Source: Streptomyces sp. NBC_01216 (GTDB lineage: Bacteria; Actinomycetota; Actinomycetes; Streptomycetales; Streptomycetaceae). From it: a DNA stretch of 64,000 nucleotides. A program made the position numbers and the translations under genes. Below the pieces are notes generated by a model, which searched no databases, was not told the DNA's origin, and saw only the letters and a program-made list of their open reading frames with translations. Shown here piece after piece: positions 28,093-36,573 of this stretch. The stretch spans positions 6,696,001 to 6,760,000 of the forward strand of contig NZ_CP108677.1 in the NCBI RefSeq assembly GCF_035994945.1, read 5' to 3'. Numbering within the stretch: the stretch's first letter is position 1; each line of letters opens with the position of its first letter.

Positions 28093-28838
28093 GGCAGGTA
28101 CCTTTCGAGGACGAGGGTGAGCGCGACGAGTCCGGCGAGCACGCCCGCCGTCGCCGCGAGGAAACGGCGGGAGACCGCGGCCTCGGGCACCAGCACCCGC
28201 AGCGTGCCGTCGTAGCCCCGCCCGGCGAGTCCGCTCTGGAGGCGCTGCGCCCGGTCGAAGGCGCGGACGAACGCCGTGGCGCCGAGACCGGCCAGCGAGC
28301 GCCAGGTCGCCGCCCGTGTGGTCAGCCCGAGCCGGGACGCCTGCGCCTGCCGGATCTTCGACATCGCGTCCAGGAGCAGGAAGCTGATCCGGTACATGAC
28401 CAGCGCGACATCCACCACGGGCGCCGGCACCCCCGCCCGCACCAGCCGGGGCAGCACGTCCGAGACGGGTGTGGTGAACGCGAACAGCAGCACCCCCAGG
28501 GAGGCGGCCGAGGTCCGCAGCAGCAGCTGGCCGGCCTGTGCCGGTCCGTCCGGCGCGAGCGCGACCAGGCCGCGGGACCCGCCGACCTCGAACAGCAGCG
28601 GGACCGCGCCCGTCACGCAGAACCCCAGAGGGATGCGGAACGCCCGCCACAGCTGACGCCGCGGCACTCCGGCCGGTCCGAGCAGCACGCCCAGCGTGGC
28701 GGCGGCGACCAGCACCGCCCCCGGCCACGGCGGCAGGGACACCGCGCACAGGGTCAGACCGAAACCGAGCAGGGCCTTCTCGCCCGGATGCCGGCGGCGC
28801 CAGCGACTGCTGTGTGCCGCCGCGTCGATGGGCAGCAT
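28089..28838 (-). CDS. cbiQ: Cobalt ECF transporter membrane subunit CbiQ
   Basis: A 249-residue integral membrane T component with about five or six helices. The cytoplasmic coupling motifs expected of the family appear as SKIRQAQASRLG and RAQRLQSGLAGRGYDG. It couples ATP hydrolysis by CbiO to cobalt import by CbiMN. It begins 6 bases after the cbiN stop and overlaps cbiO. Confidence 0.94.
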   Translation of the reverse strand: MLPIDAAAHSSRWRRRHPGEKALLGFGLTLCAVSLPPWPGAVLVAAATLGVLLGPAGVPRRQLWRAFRIPLGFCVTGAVPLLFEVGGSRGLVALAPDGPAQAGQLLLRTSAASLGVLLFAFTTPVSDVLPRLVRAGVPAPVVDVALVMYRISFLLLDAMSKIRQAQASRLGLTTRAATWRSLAGLGATAFVRAFDRAQRLQSGLAGRGYDGTLRVLVPEAAVSRRFLAATAGVLAGLVALTLVLERYLP

Positions 28839-28844
28839 CCCCGG

Positions 28845-29207
28845 CTACTCTTCACCGGCGGTCGTCGGCCCTGGCACCGGGGCCGACGACGCGGTACCCG
28901 CCACCGCGCGGGCCGCGCCCTGCCTGCGGCCCTTGCGCAGGCCGAAGTAGTACGCGAGGACACCCGCTCCGAGCGCCGCCTGGAGCGAGAACAGGGCCGA
29001 CTCGACCTCTCCGGACGGCGGCTCGTACAGCGGGCTGAACCACGGCTCGTAGTCCGGCCGGATCTCGGTGATCGCCGACTCCGCCTCACCGTCGGCCCCC
29101 GTGAACGGCTCCTCCTTGTGGTCCCCGAGCCCCAGCAGCAGGGGCAGCACGGCCAGCGCCGCGACCACCAGGAGCAGCAGAGTGTTGATCTTCGCGTTCC
29201 GGCTCAT
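28845..29207 (-). CDS. cbiN: Cobalt transporter small subunit CbiN
   Basis: A 120-residue protein with two membrane helices ([19 protein letters not shown] and [20 protein letters not shown]) and the extracellular loop [20 protein letters not shown] that is diagnostic of CbiN, which helps load metal into CbiM. The ATG overlaps the cbiM stop (ATGA). Confidence 0.94.
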   Translation of the reverse strand: MSRNAKINTLLLLVVAALAVLPLLLGLGDHKEEPFTGADGEAESAITEIRPDYEPWFSPLYEPPSGEVESALFSLQAALGAGVLAYYFGLRKGRRQGAARAVAGTASSAPVPGPTTAGEE

Positions 29208-29905
29208 CGGGCGACCGCCTCCGTGGTCTCGCTCTTGCGGGCGGCGGGCAGCAGCACGCCGAGGCGGCTCAGCTCCCCCTTGCTGGACTGCGCGAGCAGC
29301 CGCATCACGAGGACCGTCAGCAGCCCCTCGCTGACCGCGAGCGGCAGCTGGGTGACGGCGAAGATGCCGCCGAACTTCGCGAGCGAACCCAGGACACCGC
29401 TGACCGGGTCCGGGAAGGCCAGTGACAGCTGCACGCTGGTGACGCAGTACGTCGAGAGGTCGGCGACGAAGGCTCCGAAGAAGACGCTCACCATCAGCGG
29501 GGCGTCGAACCGCCGCAGCAGCCGGTACGTCCCGTACCCGGCCCAGGGGCCGACGATCGCCATCGAGAAGACGTTGGCGCCGAGGGTGGTGAGTCCGCCG
29601 TGTGCCAGGAGTAGCGCCTGGAACAGCAGGGTGATGGTGCCCAGGACCGCCATCACGGGCGGCCGGAACAGGATCGCCCCCAGTCCCGTACCGGTGGGAT
29701 GCGAGCAACTGCCCGTCACCGAGGGGATCTTGAGGGCGGACAAGACGAAGGTGAAGGCGCCCGAGGCGCCGAGCAGCAGGGTGGACTCGGGATGAGCCTT
29801 TACTTCACGGGACAGCGCGCGGACACCGTGGACGACGAACGGGGCGGACGCGACGCCCCAGGCGGCCGCGTGCACAGGGGGCAGATACCCCTCGGCGATA
29901 TGCAT
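29204..29905 (-). CDS. cbiM: Cobalt-binding ECF substrate subunit CbiM
   Basis: A 233-residue membrane protein starting [10 protein letters not shown]; the Met-His-Ile N-terminus is itself a cobalt ligand in this family. The [19 protein letters not shown] segment is the second conserved metal site. It is the S component that binds Co2+ (or Ni2+) and heads the cbiMNQO operon. Together with the cobalamin riboswitch just upstream, this indicates cobalt import for B12 synthesis. GGAGAGGG upstream of ATG 29905 serves as ribosome binding site. Confidence 0.95.
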   Translation of the reverse strand: MHIAEGYLPPVHAAAWGVASAPFVVHGVRALSREVKAHPESTLLLGASGAFTFVLSALKIPSVTGSCSHPTGTGLGAILFRPPVMAVLGTITLLFQALLLAHGGLTTLGANVFSMAIVGPWAGYGTYRLLRRFDAPLMVSVFFGAFVADLSTYCVTSVQLSLAFPDPVSGVLGSLAKFGGIFAVTQLPLAVSEGLLTVLVMRLLAQSSKGELSRLGVLLPAARKSETTEAVAR

Positions 29906-29949
29906 GGTTGGGAGACCCTCTCCAGCACCTCGTGGATGGACAACGCACC

Positions 29950-30125
29950 TTGGCCGGTCTCCTGGCTGACGGTCATGCCGCCCGGACTCCGCCTTCCCAC
30001 ACCGGCCGCGGTCACCCGCGGTGGTGCAGTGGCTTCCCTGGGGTCCTCCCAGGGCGTGGAGCCGGACCTCCCGATCACAGTGGCGAGGGCCGCACCGGTA
30101 CTGCACCGGTTTCCCGTACACCAAG
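29950..30125 (-). promoter_or_regulatory. Cobalamin riboswitch
   Basis: Read on the minus strand, the leader of cbiM contains the hallmarks of an adenosylcobalamin riboswitch in order: GGGAAACCGGTG, a paired ACCGGTGCGG, GCCCTCGCCACTGTGATCGG, GGAAGCCACTGC, and the B12 box GCCAGGAGACCGGCC near 29951-29966. The downstream sequence can sequester the region before cbiM. When B12 is plentiful the switch should shut off cobalt import. Confidence 0.95.
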
Positions 30126-30133
30126 GCCCTGTG

Positions 30134-30163
30134 ACATTAGTGGGTTGACCAGGCACATCACAA
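30134..30163 (-). promoter_or_regulatory. Promoter of the cbi operon
   Basis: On the minus strand TTGTGA (30163-30158) and TAATGT (30139-30134) are separated by 18 bases and lie just upstream of the riboswitch, fitting a vegetative -35/-10 pair. Confidence 0.6.
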
Positions 30164-30191
30164 CACGGTGGGGTGCCGGGACTCCCCGTGA

Positions 30192-30220
30192 CGGGGCGGC
30201 CGGGCCGACCGGCCGCCCCG
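30192..30220 (-). terminator. Terminator of the dhaKLM operon
   Basis: A perfect 12-base stem, CGGGGCGGCCGG (30192-30203) with CCGGCCGCCCCG (30209-30220), and a 5-base loop, starting 8 bases past the dhaM stop. Confidence 0.8.
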
Positions 30221-30227
30221 CCGGCCC

Positions 30228-30632
30228 TCACGCCTTCCGGTAGGCGTACGCCTCGGCGGCCGCCGCTTCCACGGCGTCCAGGTCCCCACCGGCACTCGCC
30301 GTCACGAGAGCGGCGACCGCTCCCTCGACGAACGGCGCGTCGATCAGCCGCGCCCCCTCGGGCAGCTCGTCCCCCTCGGCGAGCAGGGCCTTGACGGTCA
30401 GCACGGCACTGCCCAGATCGACGAGCAGGGCCACCCCGGCTCCCTCGTCGGCCGCGTCGGCGGCCTTCGCGATCAGCTCGGCGCTGGTACCCAGCCCCCC
30501 GTCGGGGGTTCCGCCCGCAGGGAGGATCGGGGCGGAGGGGCCGCCCCCCGAGAGACCCCGGGCGAGCTCCGCCACGGCTCCGGCCACGGAAGCGCTGTGC
30601 GACACCAGCACGATGCCGACCCGCCCGCTCAT
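30228..30632 (-). CDS. dhaM: PTS-type phosphocarrier subunit DhaM of dihydroxyacetone kinase
   Basis: A 134-residue EIIA-mannose-like protein; His 12 in VLVSHSASVAGA is the phosphorylated residue. DhaM takes phosphate from PTS phosphocarrier HPr and passes it to ADP held on DhaL. It is the single-domain version, without the fused HPr/EI domains of E. coli DhaM. It overlaps dhaL by 4 bases and ends the operon before a strong terminator. Confidence 0.93.
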   Translation of the reverse strand: MSGRVGIVLVSHSASVAGAVAELARGLSGGGPSAPILPAGGTPDGGLGTSAELIAKAADAADEGAGVALLVDLGSAVLTVKALLAEGDELPEGARLIDAPFVEGAVAALVTASAGGDLDAVEAAAAEAYAYRKA

Positions 30633-31357
30633 CGGGACACCTCCGCCAGCGCGGCGACCAGCAGCGCCGACGAGGTGGCGCCCGGATCCTGGTGCCCGAC
30701 GGAACGCTCTCCCAGGTAGCTGGCCCGCCCCTTGCGCGCCCGCAGGGGTACGGTCGCCAGCGCGCCCCGCTCGGCCGCCTCCCGGGCCGCGTCGAAGGAC
30801 TCGCCCAGCGCCTCGGCCGCCGGTACCAGCGCGTCCAGCATGGTCTTGTCGCCCGGCCGCGCCCCGCCGAGCCCGGAGACGGCCGCGACCCCGGCGGCCA
30901 GCGCCTCGGCGAGCCGCTCGCGGCTCACGGCCGCTTCGTCGCCCAGAGCCTTGCCGGTGCGCCGCAGCAGCGTTCCGTACAGCGGCCCGGAGGCACCTCC
31001 GACCGTGGAGATCAGCTGCCGCCCGGCCGCGCGGAGCACGGCCCCCGGTGTCGGCGGCGGCTCCTTCTCCAGTACGGCCGTGACGGCGGCGAAACCCCGT
31101 CGCATGTTGGCGCCGTGATCGGCGTCCCCGATCGCGGAGTCCAGCTCCGTGAGGCGGTCCGCCTCGCGGTCGACGGCCGCGGCGGCGGCGCTGAGCCAGC
31201 GGACGAAGAACGCCGTGTCGAGCGCGCCGGGAACCGGCCCCGGCGCGGGGGGCCCCTCGGGCGTGCCGGGGGTGGTCGGCTCGGTCACTTCTGTCACCTC
31301 GGTCGTGTCGGGGCGTGCGGGGACTGCGGGGCCGCGCGTGCGTGCGGGTTCTCTCAC
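30629..31357 (-). CDS. dhaL: Dihydroxyacetone kinase ADP-binding subunit DhaL
   Basis: The nucleotide subunit; the DSAIGDADHGANMRRGF stretch holds the Mg-binding aspartates, and GGASGPLYGT and GDKTMLDAL contact ADP. The core is about 200 residues. Start is uncertain: GTG 31357 overlaps the dhaK stop (GTGA), giving 242 residues with a Thr/Pro-rich lead, while GTG 31297 or 31288 would trim most of that lead. I list the coupled start. It transfers phosphate from DhaM to dihydroxyacetone bound on DhaK. Confidence 0.9.
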   Translation of the reverse strand: MREPARTRGPAVPARPDTTEVTEVTEPTTPGTPEGPPAPGPVPGALDTAFFVRWLSAAAAAVDREADRLTELDSAIGDADHGANMRRGFAAVTAVLEKEPPPTPGAVLRAAGRQLISTVGGASGPLYGTLLRRTGKALGDEAAVSRERLAEALAAGVAAVSGLGGARPGDKTMLDALVPAAEALGESFDAAREAAERGALATVPLRARKGRASYLGERSVGHQDPGATSSALLVAALAEVSR

Positions 31358-32346
31358 CGGCCCCACCGCAGGGCGGGCGTCCGCACCGGTGCGTCCCACA
31401 GGCGCAGCAGCTCCTCGTCGGCCGCGCACAGGGTCACCGAACAGCCGGCCATGTCGAGCGAGGTCACGTAGTTCCCGACCAGCGTGCGCGCGACCGGGAC
31501 CCGCCGCTCGGACAGGACCCGCTGGACCTCGGCGTTGAACCCGTACAGTTCGAGCAGCGGCGTCGCGCCCATGCCGTTCACCAGGGCCAGTACCGGTCCC
31601 GTCGGCCTCAGATCCTCCAGGACGGCGTCCACCGCGAAGTCTGCGATCTCCCGGGAGGTCATCATCGGGCGCCGTTCCCGGCCCGGCTCCCCGTGGATAC
31701 CGACACCCAACTCCAGTTCCCCGTCCGGCAGGTCGAAGGTGGGACCGCCCTTCGCGGGCGTGCTGCAGGCGCTCAGCGCCACCCCGAACGACCGCGACCT
31801 CTCGTTCACCCGCCGGGCGATCGCCTCGACCCGCTCCAACGGCGCGCCCTCCTCCGCGGCGGCCCCCGCGATCTTCTCCACGAACAGGGTGCCGCCGGTT
31901 CCCCGCCGGCCGGCGGTGTAGAGGCTGTCGGTCACCGCCACGTCGTCGTCGACGAGCACCTGGGCGACCTGCACGCCCTCGTCCTCGGCCAGCTCGGCGG
32001 CCATCTCGAAGTTGAGGACGTCCCCGGTGTAGTTCTTGACGACGAACAGCACCCCCGCCCCGCTGTCGACCGCGGCGGCGGCCCGCACCATCTGGTCCGG
32101 AACGGGCGAGGTGAACACCTCGCCGGCGCAGGCCGCCGCCAGCATCCCGGGCCCGACGAACCCGGCGTGCAGCGGCTCGTGCCCCGAGCCGCCGCCGGAT
32201 ATCAGGCCCACCTTCCCCGCCATGGGCGCGTCCCGCCGCAGGACGACCCGGTTCTCGACGTCGACGGTCAACTCGGGATGTGCCGCGGCCATGCCCCGTA
32301 GCGCGTCGGCGACGACGGTCTCCGGAACGTTGATCAGCATCCGCAC
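31354..32346 (-). CDS. dhaK: Dihydroxyacetone kinase substrate-binding subunit DhaK
   Basis: A ~330-residue protein beginning RMLINVPETVVADALRGM. GLISGGGSGHEPLHAGFVG forms the substrate pocket. The later histidine in GVGIHGEPGRER is the residue that covalently holds dihydroxyacetone. GTG 32346 sits 5 bases after AGGAGG; ATG 32340 is the alternative. It heads dhaKLM, so dihydroxyacetone is phosphorylated at PTS expense and enters glycolysis. Confidence 0.94.
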   Translation of the reverse strand: MRMLINVPETVVADALRGMAAAHPELTVDVENRVVLRRDAPMAGKVGLISGGGSGHEPLHAGFVGPGMLAAACAGEVFTSPVPDQMVRAAAAVDSGAGVLFVVKNYTGDVLNFEMAAELAEDEGVQVAQVLVDDDVAVTDSLYTAGRRGTGGTLFVEKIAGAAAEEGAPLERVEAIARRVNERSRSFGVALSACSTPAKGGPTFDLPDGELELGVGIHGEPGRERRPMMTSREIADFAVDAVLEDLRPTGPVLALVNGMGATPLLELYGFNAEVQRVLSERRVPVARTLVGNYVTSLDMAGCSVTLCAADEELLRLWDAPVRTPALRWGR

Positions 32347-32821
32347 GATGTCCTCCTGATGAGTGGAACGGGCGAGTCGTTCGGCACGGCCCTCACGGCC
32401 CGGTGAGCGGGCCGTGGAAGGACCGTGATGCTTCCCGGCGCCCGCGGCGACCTCACACGCGGTCCCGGCACCGGTCGGCCGCCGGCGGTGCTGAGGGGAC
32501 ATCACCACGGGGAGGGCGGGCGGGCTGTGCTTCGCCGGTGCGCATCACCCGGCAATTATCGGCGGAGGACCGCCGGCCCGCACGGGTACGGCCGAATGAC
32601 ACCGGCCGCGGGCGGGGACCAGGCATCCCCACCGGCTGCCCCGGCGGCCACCGGCACGCGCCGACGGCTGCGCCCCGGGGCGACGCTTCCCCGGCTGCCG
32701 CGACGCCAGGTTTCACCCGCCGTTCACCCCCACGGCGCGTGAAACCCGCGGACGTGGAAACACGGGCCGTCAGAGGTGCGCCGCGAGGGGCACCGCGATC
32801 CTCGCGAGGGAGGTGGCGACG
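32347..32821. other. 475-base divergent region with a hairpin and direct repeats
   Basis: The region separates dhaK (minus) from the SsgA-like gene (plus). At 32709-32746, GGTTTCAC and GTGAAACC pair perfectly, followed after one mismatch by CGCCG/CGGCG. Within its left part TTTCACCCGCC and GTTCACCCCCA (32711-32732) are adjacent 11-base units resembling weak PHO-box repeats. No gene is evident. Confidence 0.45.
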
Positions 32822-33280
32822 ATGTCCGGCACAGAGGGACGGGAGAACCCGCACGAGAGGACCAGCCCCCGGGTCAGGCCGTGGCGGACCACGGCCCGCC
32901 AGGTCCAGGAGGGAGGCGACCTCACCCTGGAGGCGACCTTCGGGTACGACCCCGACGACCCCTGGGCGATCCGGGCGCACTTCAGGGACGCACGGGGCGG
33001 GTCGGTCGTGTGGGAGCTCTCCCGTGAGCTGCTGCGCTCCGGCACCCACATGCCGAGCGGCCGGGGGGACGTCCGGCTGTGGCCGCTGTACCAGGGTCGG
33101 CGCGGAGGGCGGGTACGGATGCTGCTCGGCCCGCCCGGTGCCCGTGCCCTGGTCGACGTCGACCGGGCCGCGCTGCGGAGGTGGCTGGGCGAGACCTACG
33201 CCGCCGTCCCGGACGGCGGCGAGGCGGGCCGGATCGACTGGAAGGCGGAGACGACACTGCTCCTCGGCCAGGGAGGCTGA
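32822..33280 (+). CDS. SsgA-like sporulation and cell division regulator
   Basis: A 152-residue protein of the SsgA-like (SALP) family, unique to sporulating actinomycetes, which steer septum placement and spore maturation. Family landmarks: LTLEATFGYDPDDPWAIR near the start, VVWELSRELLRSG, GDVRLWP, and the C-terminal helix DWKAETTLLLG. ATG 32822 follows GGGAGG at 7 bases; an in-frame GTG at 32813 is the alternative. The hairpin region upstream may regulate it. Which paralogue it is cannot be told here. Confidence 0.9.
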   Translation: MSGTEGRENPHERTSPRVRPWRTTARQVQEGGDLTLEATFGYDPDDPWAIRAHFRDARGGSVVWELSRELLRSGTHMPSGRGDVRLWPLYQGRRGGRVRMLLGPPGARALVDVDRAALRRWLGETYAAVPDGGEAGRIDWKAETTLLLGQGG

Positions 33281-33453
33281 CCAGGCCCTCCGGTACGGCT
33301 CCCGGGCCTCCCGCGCTCCGCCGTGCCGCGGTGTCGGGCACCGTCGGCGTGCGTCGGCCGGGTGGTCTCCCGCGGTCGCGCGCCGCGCCGCGCCGCCCCG
33401 CGCCCGACCGCGGACCAGGATGACCCGACACCCCTTCACAGGCGGGAGCCCCC

Positions 33454-33729
33454 ATGCTCGAACGCAAGACGCGCAAGAACCGAGCCGAGATCACCTTCGT
33501 CCTGCCGGCCGACCAGCCGCCCGGCCCCGTGAGCGTGGTCGGCGACTTCAACGACTGGCGGCCCGGTGTCCACACGCTCCGGCCGCGCAAGGACGGCCGC
33601 CGCGCCGTCACCGTGGGCCTGCCGCTCAAGAGCGTCCAGTCCTTCCGCTATCTCGCCGCCGGCGACTACTGGTTCGACGACGAGGCGGCGGACGCCCACG
33701 ACGGAGCCAACGGCCGGATCCACACCTGA
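33454..33729 (+). CDS. Isoamylase N-terminal (CBM48-like) domain protein
   Basis: A 91-residue single-domain protein. VSVVGDFNDWRPGVHTLRP and SFRYLAAGDYWFDDEAAD match the early-set beta-sandwich found at the N-terminus of branching enzyme, isoamylase and AMP-kinase beta subunits, which binds alpha-glucan. No catalytic domain is attached. It may act as a glycogen-binding adaptor. GGGAG precedes ATG 33454. Confidence 0.88.
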   Translation: MLERKTRKNRAEITFVLPADQPPGPVSVVGDFNDWRPGVHTLRPRKDGRRAVTVGLPLKSVQSFRYLAAGDYWFDDEAADAHDGANGRIHT

Positions 33730-33803
33730 CGCGCACCGCACCCGAGCCGGTACGAAGCGACCCGGCTTCGGGGCGGCACCGGGCAGGAAGCACGGGACGC
33801 GAC

Positions 33804-33840
33804 GGCATCCGGCCCTCCGGAAGCCCGGGGGGCCGGTGCC
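33804..33840 (+). terminator. Hairpin downstream of the CBM48-like gene
   Basis: GGCATCCGGCCC (33804-33815) pairs with GGGCCGGTGCC (33830-33840) with one mismatch, about 75 bases after the stop. Confidence 0.5.
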
Positions 33841-33949
33841 GGCCGATGCGGTCGCCTGAGAGCCGCGGAGGTCGTTGCCCCATACGATACGCAGGTGGTG
33901 ACCACGGCACGGCCGAGCATCTGGTGCCGCGTCAGGCGACCCTCGCCCC

Positions 33950-34091
33950 GTGCGCGACGCCCGGCACGGCGACTCGCGGCGTTGCCGGGATACCGCCGCT
34001 AGCTCCGCTGCAGCGGCATCCCGGCGCCTTGGAACCGCACGCACCAGACCGCGTCCGCCTGTCGGCCGAAGGCCACCCGGCAGGCTCTCGG
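33950..34091. repeat. Dispersed element, copy C with eroded left end
   Basis: The right two thirds match copies A, B and D closely, ending CACCCGGCAGGCTCTC. The left terminus is diverged. In the internal hairpin this copy pairs GCCGCT with AGCGGC. The rest of the 33730-34150 gap holds only the terminator noted above and a lower-GC patch near 33885 (CATACGATAC) that could be promoter-like. Confidence 0.8.
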
Positions 34092-34150
34092 AGTCAGGGC
34101 AACCGCATGGGCCGGTGGCGGCCCCCGCCGGACCGTCCGTCGCCCCCGGG

Positions 34151-35239
34151 TCAGTGCGCGGGACTGCGCACCCCGTTGCCGAGGGTCTCGGCCGGCAGGG
34201 CGGTCCGCTCCGCCGGTGCGGTGGCGACGCGCGGCAGGGCGTACGGATGCTGACGCGCGAGCCAGGCGACGAGCTGCTCGCGTACGAAGCACCGGGTGGT
34301 CCACAGATCGCCCGAGTCCTTGGCGGTGACGACCGCGCGGACCGTGATGCCGGTGGGGCTGGTGTCCGTGACGGCCAGATCCCAGCCCCGTCCGTCCCAG
34401 GTCGGGCAGGTGTCGAGCGTCTCGCGCAGGTGCGCGCGCATCAGCGGCACGGGCGTGGAGTGGTCGCAGTGGATCAGGACGGTGCCGGTGATCTCCACGC
34501 CACCCCGGGACCAGTTCTCGAAGGGCCGGGACGTGAAGTAGGACACCGGCATGGTGACGCGCCGCTCGTCCCAGGTCCGGACGGTGAGGAAGGTCAGCGT
34601 GATCTCCTCGATCGTTCCCCAGGCGCCGTCGACGACCACGGTGTCCCCCATGCGGACCATGTCGCCGAAGGCGATCTGGAAACCGGCGAAGAGGTTGCCG
34701 AGGGTCGACTGCGCGGCCACGCCCGCCACCACGCCGATGATGCCCGCCGACGCCAGCAGGGAAGTGCCCAGTGTCCGGAAACTCGGGAAGGTGAGGAGCA
34801 TGATCGCTCCGGCCACGACACCCACGGCGACGGTCACGACGCGCATGATCAGCGTGATCTGGGTGCGGACGCGGCGCACTCTGGCCGCCTCCCGGCTCCC
34901 CGAGGCATAACTCTCGTACGTGGATTCGACCACGGCGGCCACGATGCGGACCGACAGCCAGGCACCCGCGCCGATCAGGACCAGCAGCAGCGCGTGACCT
35001 ATCGGTCCCTGCCGGTCGCGCACCGCCGGCCAGGTGATCGCGTGGTACGACCCGCGCAGCAGCGCCGCGAGCAGCACGATCTGGAAGGCCGTCCGGCAGC
35101 GGCGCAGCAGGCCCCACAAAGGGGTCTCCGGATGCCGGAGATCCGCGCGGCGCAGCAGGAAGTCGGCGAGCAGGCCGCTGGAGACGGTCAGGAGGACCGA
35201 TCCCCCCACGACGATCGTCAAACGAAGAACGCTGTCCAT
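34151..35239 (-). CDS. MscS-family mechanosensitive ion channel
   Basis: A 362-residue membrane protein with four or five helices. The pore-lining region AGVAAQSTLGNLFAGFQIAF and the beta-domain start GDMVRMGDTVVVDGAWGTIE with EEITLTFLTVRTWD are classical MscS features. It opens under membrane tension to relieve osmotic down-shock. The C-terminal alpha/beta domain is followed by a short disordered tail. Monocistronic. Confidence 0.94.
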   Translation of the reverse strand: MDSVLRLTIVVGGSVLLTVSSGLLADFLLRRADLRHPETPLWGLLRRCRTAFQIVLLAALLRGSYHAITWPAVRDRQGPIGHALLLVLIGAGAWLSVRIVAAVVESTYESYASGSREAARVRRVRTQITLIMRVVTVAVGVVAGAIMLLTFPSFRTLGTSLLASAGIIGVVAGVAAQSTLGNLFAGFQIAFGDMVRMGDTVVVDGAWGTIEEITLTFLTVRTWDERRVTMPVSYFTSRPFENWSRGGVEITGTVLIHCDHSTPVPLMRAHLRETLDTCPTWDGRGWDLAVTDTSPTGITVRAVVTAKDSGDLWTTRCFVREQLVAWLARQHPYALPRVATAPAERTALPAETLGNGVRSPAH

Positions 35240-35616
35240 GTCTCCTCAGTAAGGCTGTGGGCCGGTGTGCACCATCCTCGCCTGCCCCACTTCGCTGAGC
35301 GAAACCGGACGTTCCGCGGCCACCGGGCACCTTCCGGCCGTCGGCGGCCCCCGCTCCGGGCCCGGACGGCCACGGCACGGCCCCGCCCGACGGGAGCCCG
35401 CCGCGGAGATCGCACACCGGAGCGTCCCGGGCCATACTGGCGACGTTCCGGGCGCACCGGGACGGAACGGGTGCGAACCCGCCGCCCGTCCACCGCGGCG
35501 CCCACCGCTCCCGGAGGCGCCCAGGCCCGCCGCGGAACACGGAACCCGCCGCCCGGAACGCCGGGACGCGCGCCGCGGCCGGGCGCCCCGCGACCCGCGA
35601 GTGAGGACGGTCACGC
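35240..35616. other. 377-base divergent intergenic region
   Basis: This lies between the mscS-type gene and the alpha/beta hydrolase gene. I see a small hairpin TTCGC-TGA-GCGAA near 35290 but no coding potential and no convincing promoter boxes. Confidence 0.5.
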
Positions 35617-36573
35617 ATGACGGAGACGACGCCCCCCGCCCCCACGGCCCTCGCAACCGCCGGTGACCCGGACGTACCACGGGTCCGCCGGATCACTCTC
35701 GACGCGGCCGGAATCCCCCTGTCCGCGCTGCTCAGCGAGCCCGTGGACGGCGAACCGCCCCGTGCCACCGTCGTGGCGCTGCACGGCGGCGGCATGAGCG
35801 CCGGGTACTTCCACGGCCGGGCCCATCCCGACGTCTCCCTGCTGACGCTCGGCGCCCGCCTCGGCTGCGCCGTCCTCGCCCCGGACCGGCCCGGCTACGG
35901 AGCCTCCGCGCCCTACCTGCCCGACGGGCAGCCGCTCTCCGGCCAGATCGCCATGGTCCGGGCCGCCCTCGACGACGCCGGGGCCCGCTTCACCACCGGC
36001 CCCCTCTTCCTCCTCGCTCACTCCTTCGGGGGAAAACTCGCCCTCGGTCTCGCCGCCGGCGCGCCGGACGGCCTGTTCCTCGGCCTGGACGTGTCCGGAT
36101 GCGGACACCGCCCGGCCGTCGACGCGGTCCGCCTGCTGCGCGAGCCCGACGGCGCCGCCCTGCGCCGGCTGAACTGGGGCCCGCTCCCTCTGTACCCCCC
36201 GGGCACCTTCCGGTCCGGTCTCGGCCTGGTCGCCCCGATGCCCCCGCGTGAGCGTGACACGCTGGCCACGTGGACCGCGCTCGCCCCCCGGCTGCTTCCC
36301 CGGGTGCGCGTTCCCGTCCGGTTCACCTTCGCCGAGCACGAGGGTTGGTGGCGCCACACCGACGCAGACCTCGCCGCACTCACCGCGCTGCTCCCCGGTG
36401 CGCCCCGGGTGCTCGTCGACCGCCTCGCCGGCGCGGGCCACAACATCAGCCTGGGATACGCCGCCCGCGCGTACCATCTGCGCGCCCTCGCCTTCCTCGA
36501 CGAGTGCCTCGCGGCCGGGCACGGTCCGGCCGCGGCCGGACGGGGCGTCGGCCGGGCCGCCGTCGCGCCGTGA
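35617..36573 (+). CDS. Alpha/beta hydrolase
   Basis: A 318-residue hydrolase. The oxyanion loop ALHGGGMSAGYF is followed by the nucleophile elbow LLAHSFGGKLAL and a late catalytic histidine in LAGAGHNISLGYAARAYH. No signal peptide is visible. It overlaps the MFS exporter gene by 4 bases, suggesting a shared job such as processing and then exporting a metabolite. Substrate unknown. Confidence 0.88.
   Translation: MTETTPPAPTALATAGDPDVPRVRRITLDAAGIPLSALLSEPVDGEPPRATVVALHGGGMSAGYFHGRAHPDVSLLTLGARLGCAVLAPDRPGYGASAPYLPDGQPLSGQIAMVRAALDDAGARFTTGPLFLLAHSFGGKLALGLAAGAPDGLFLGLDVSGCGHRPAVDAVRLLREPDGAALRRLNWGPLPLYPPGTFRSGLGLVAPMPPRERDTLATWTALAPRLLPRVRVPVRFTFAEHEGWWRHTDADLAALTALLPGAPRVLVDRLAGAGHNISLGYAARAYHLRALAFLDECLAAGHGPAAAGRGVGRAAVAP

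Noticed and set aside
30000..30100. Small open frames inside the cobalamin riboswitch region
   Set aside because: The stretch is explained by conserved riboswitch elements; no ribosome binding site or coding bias.
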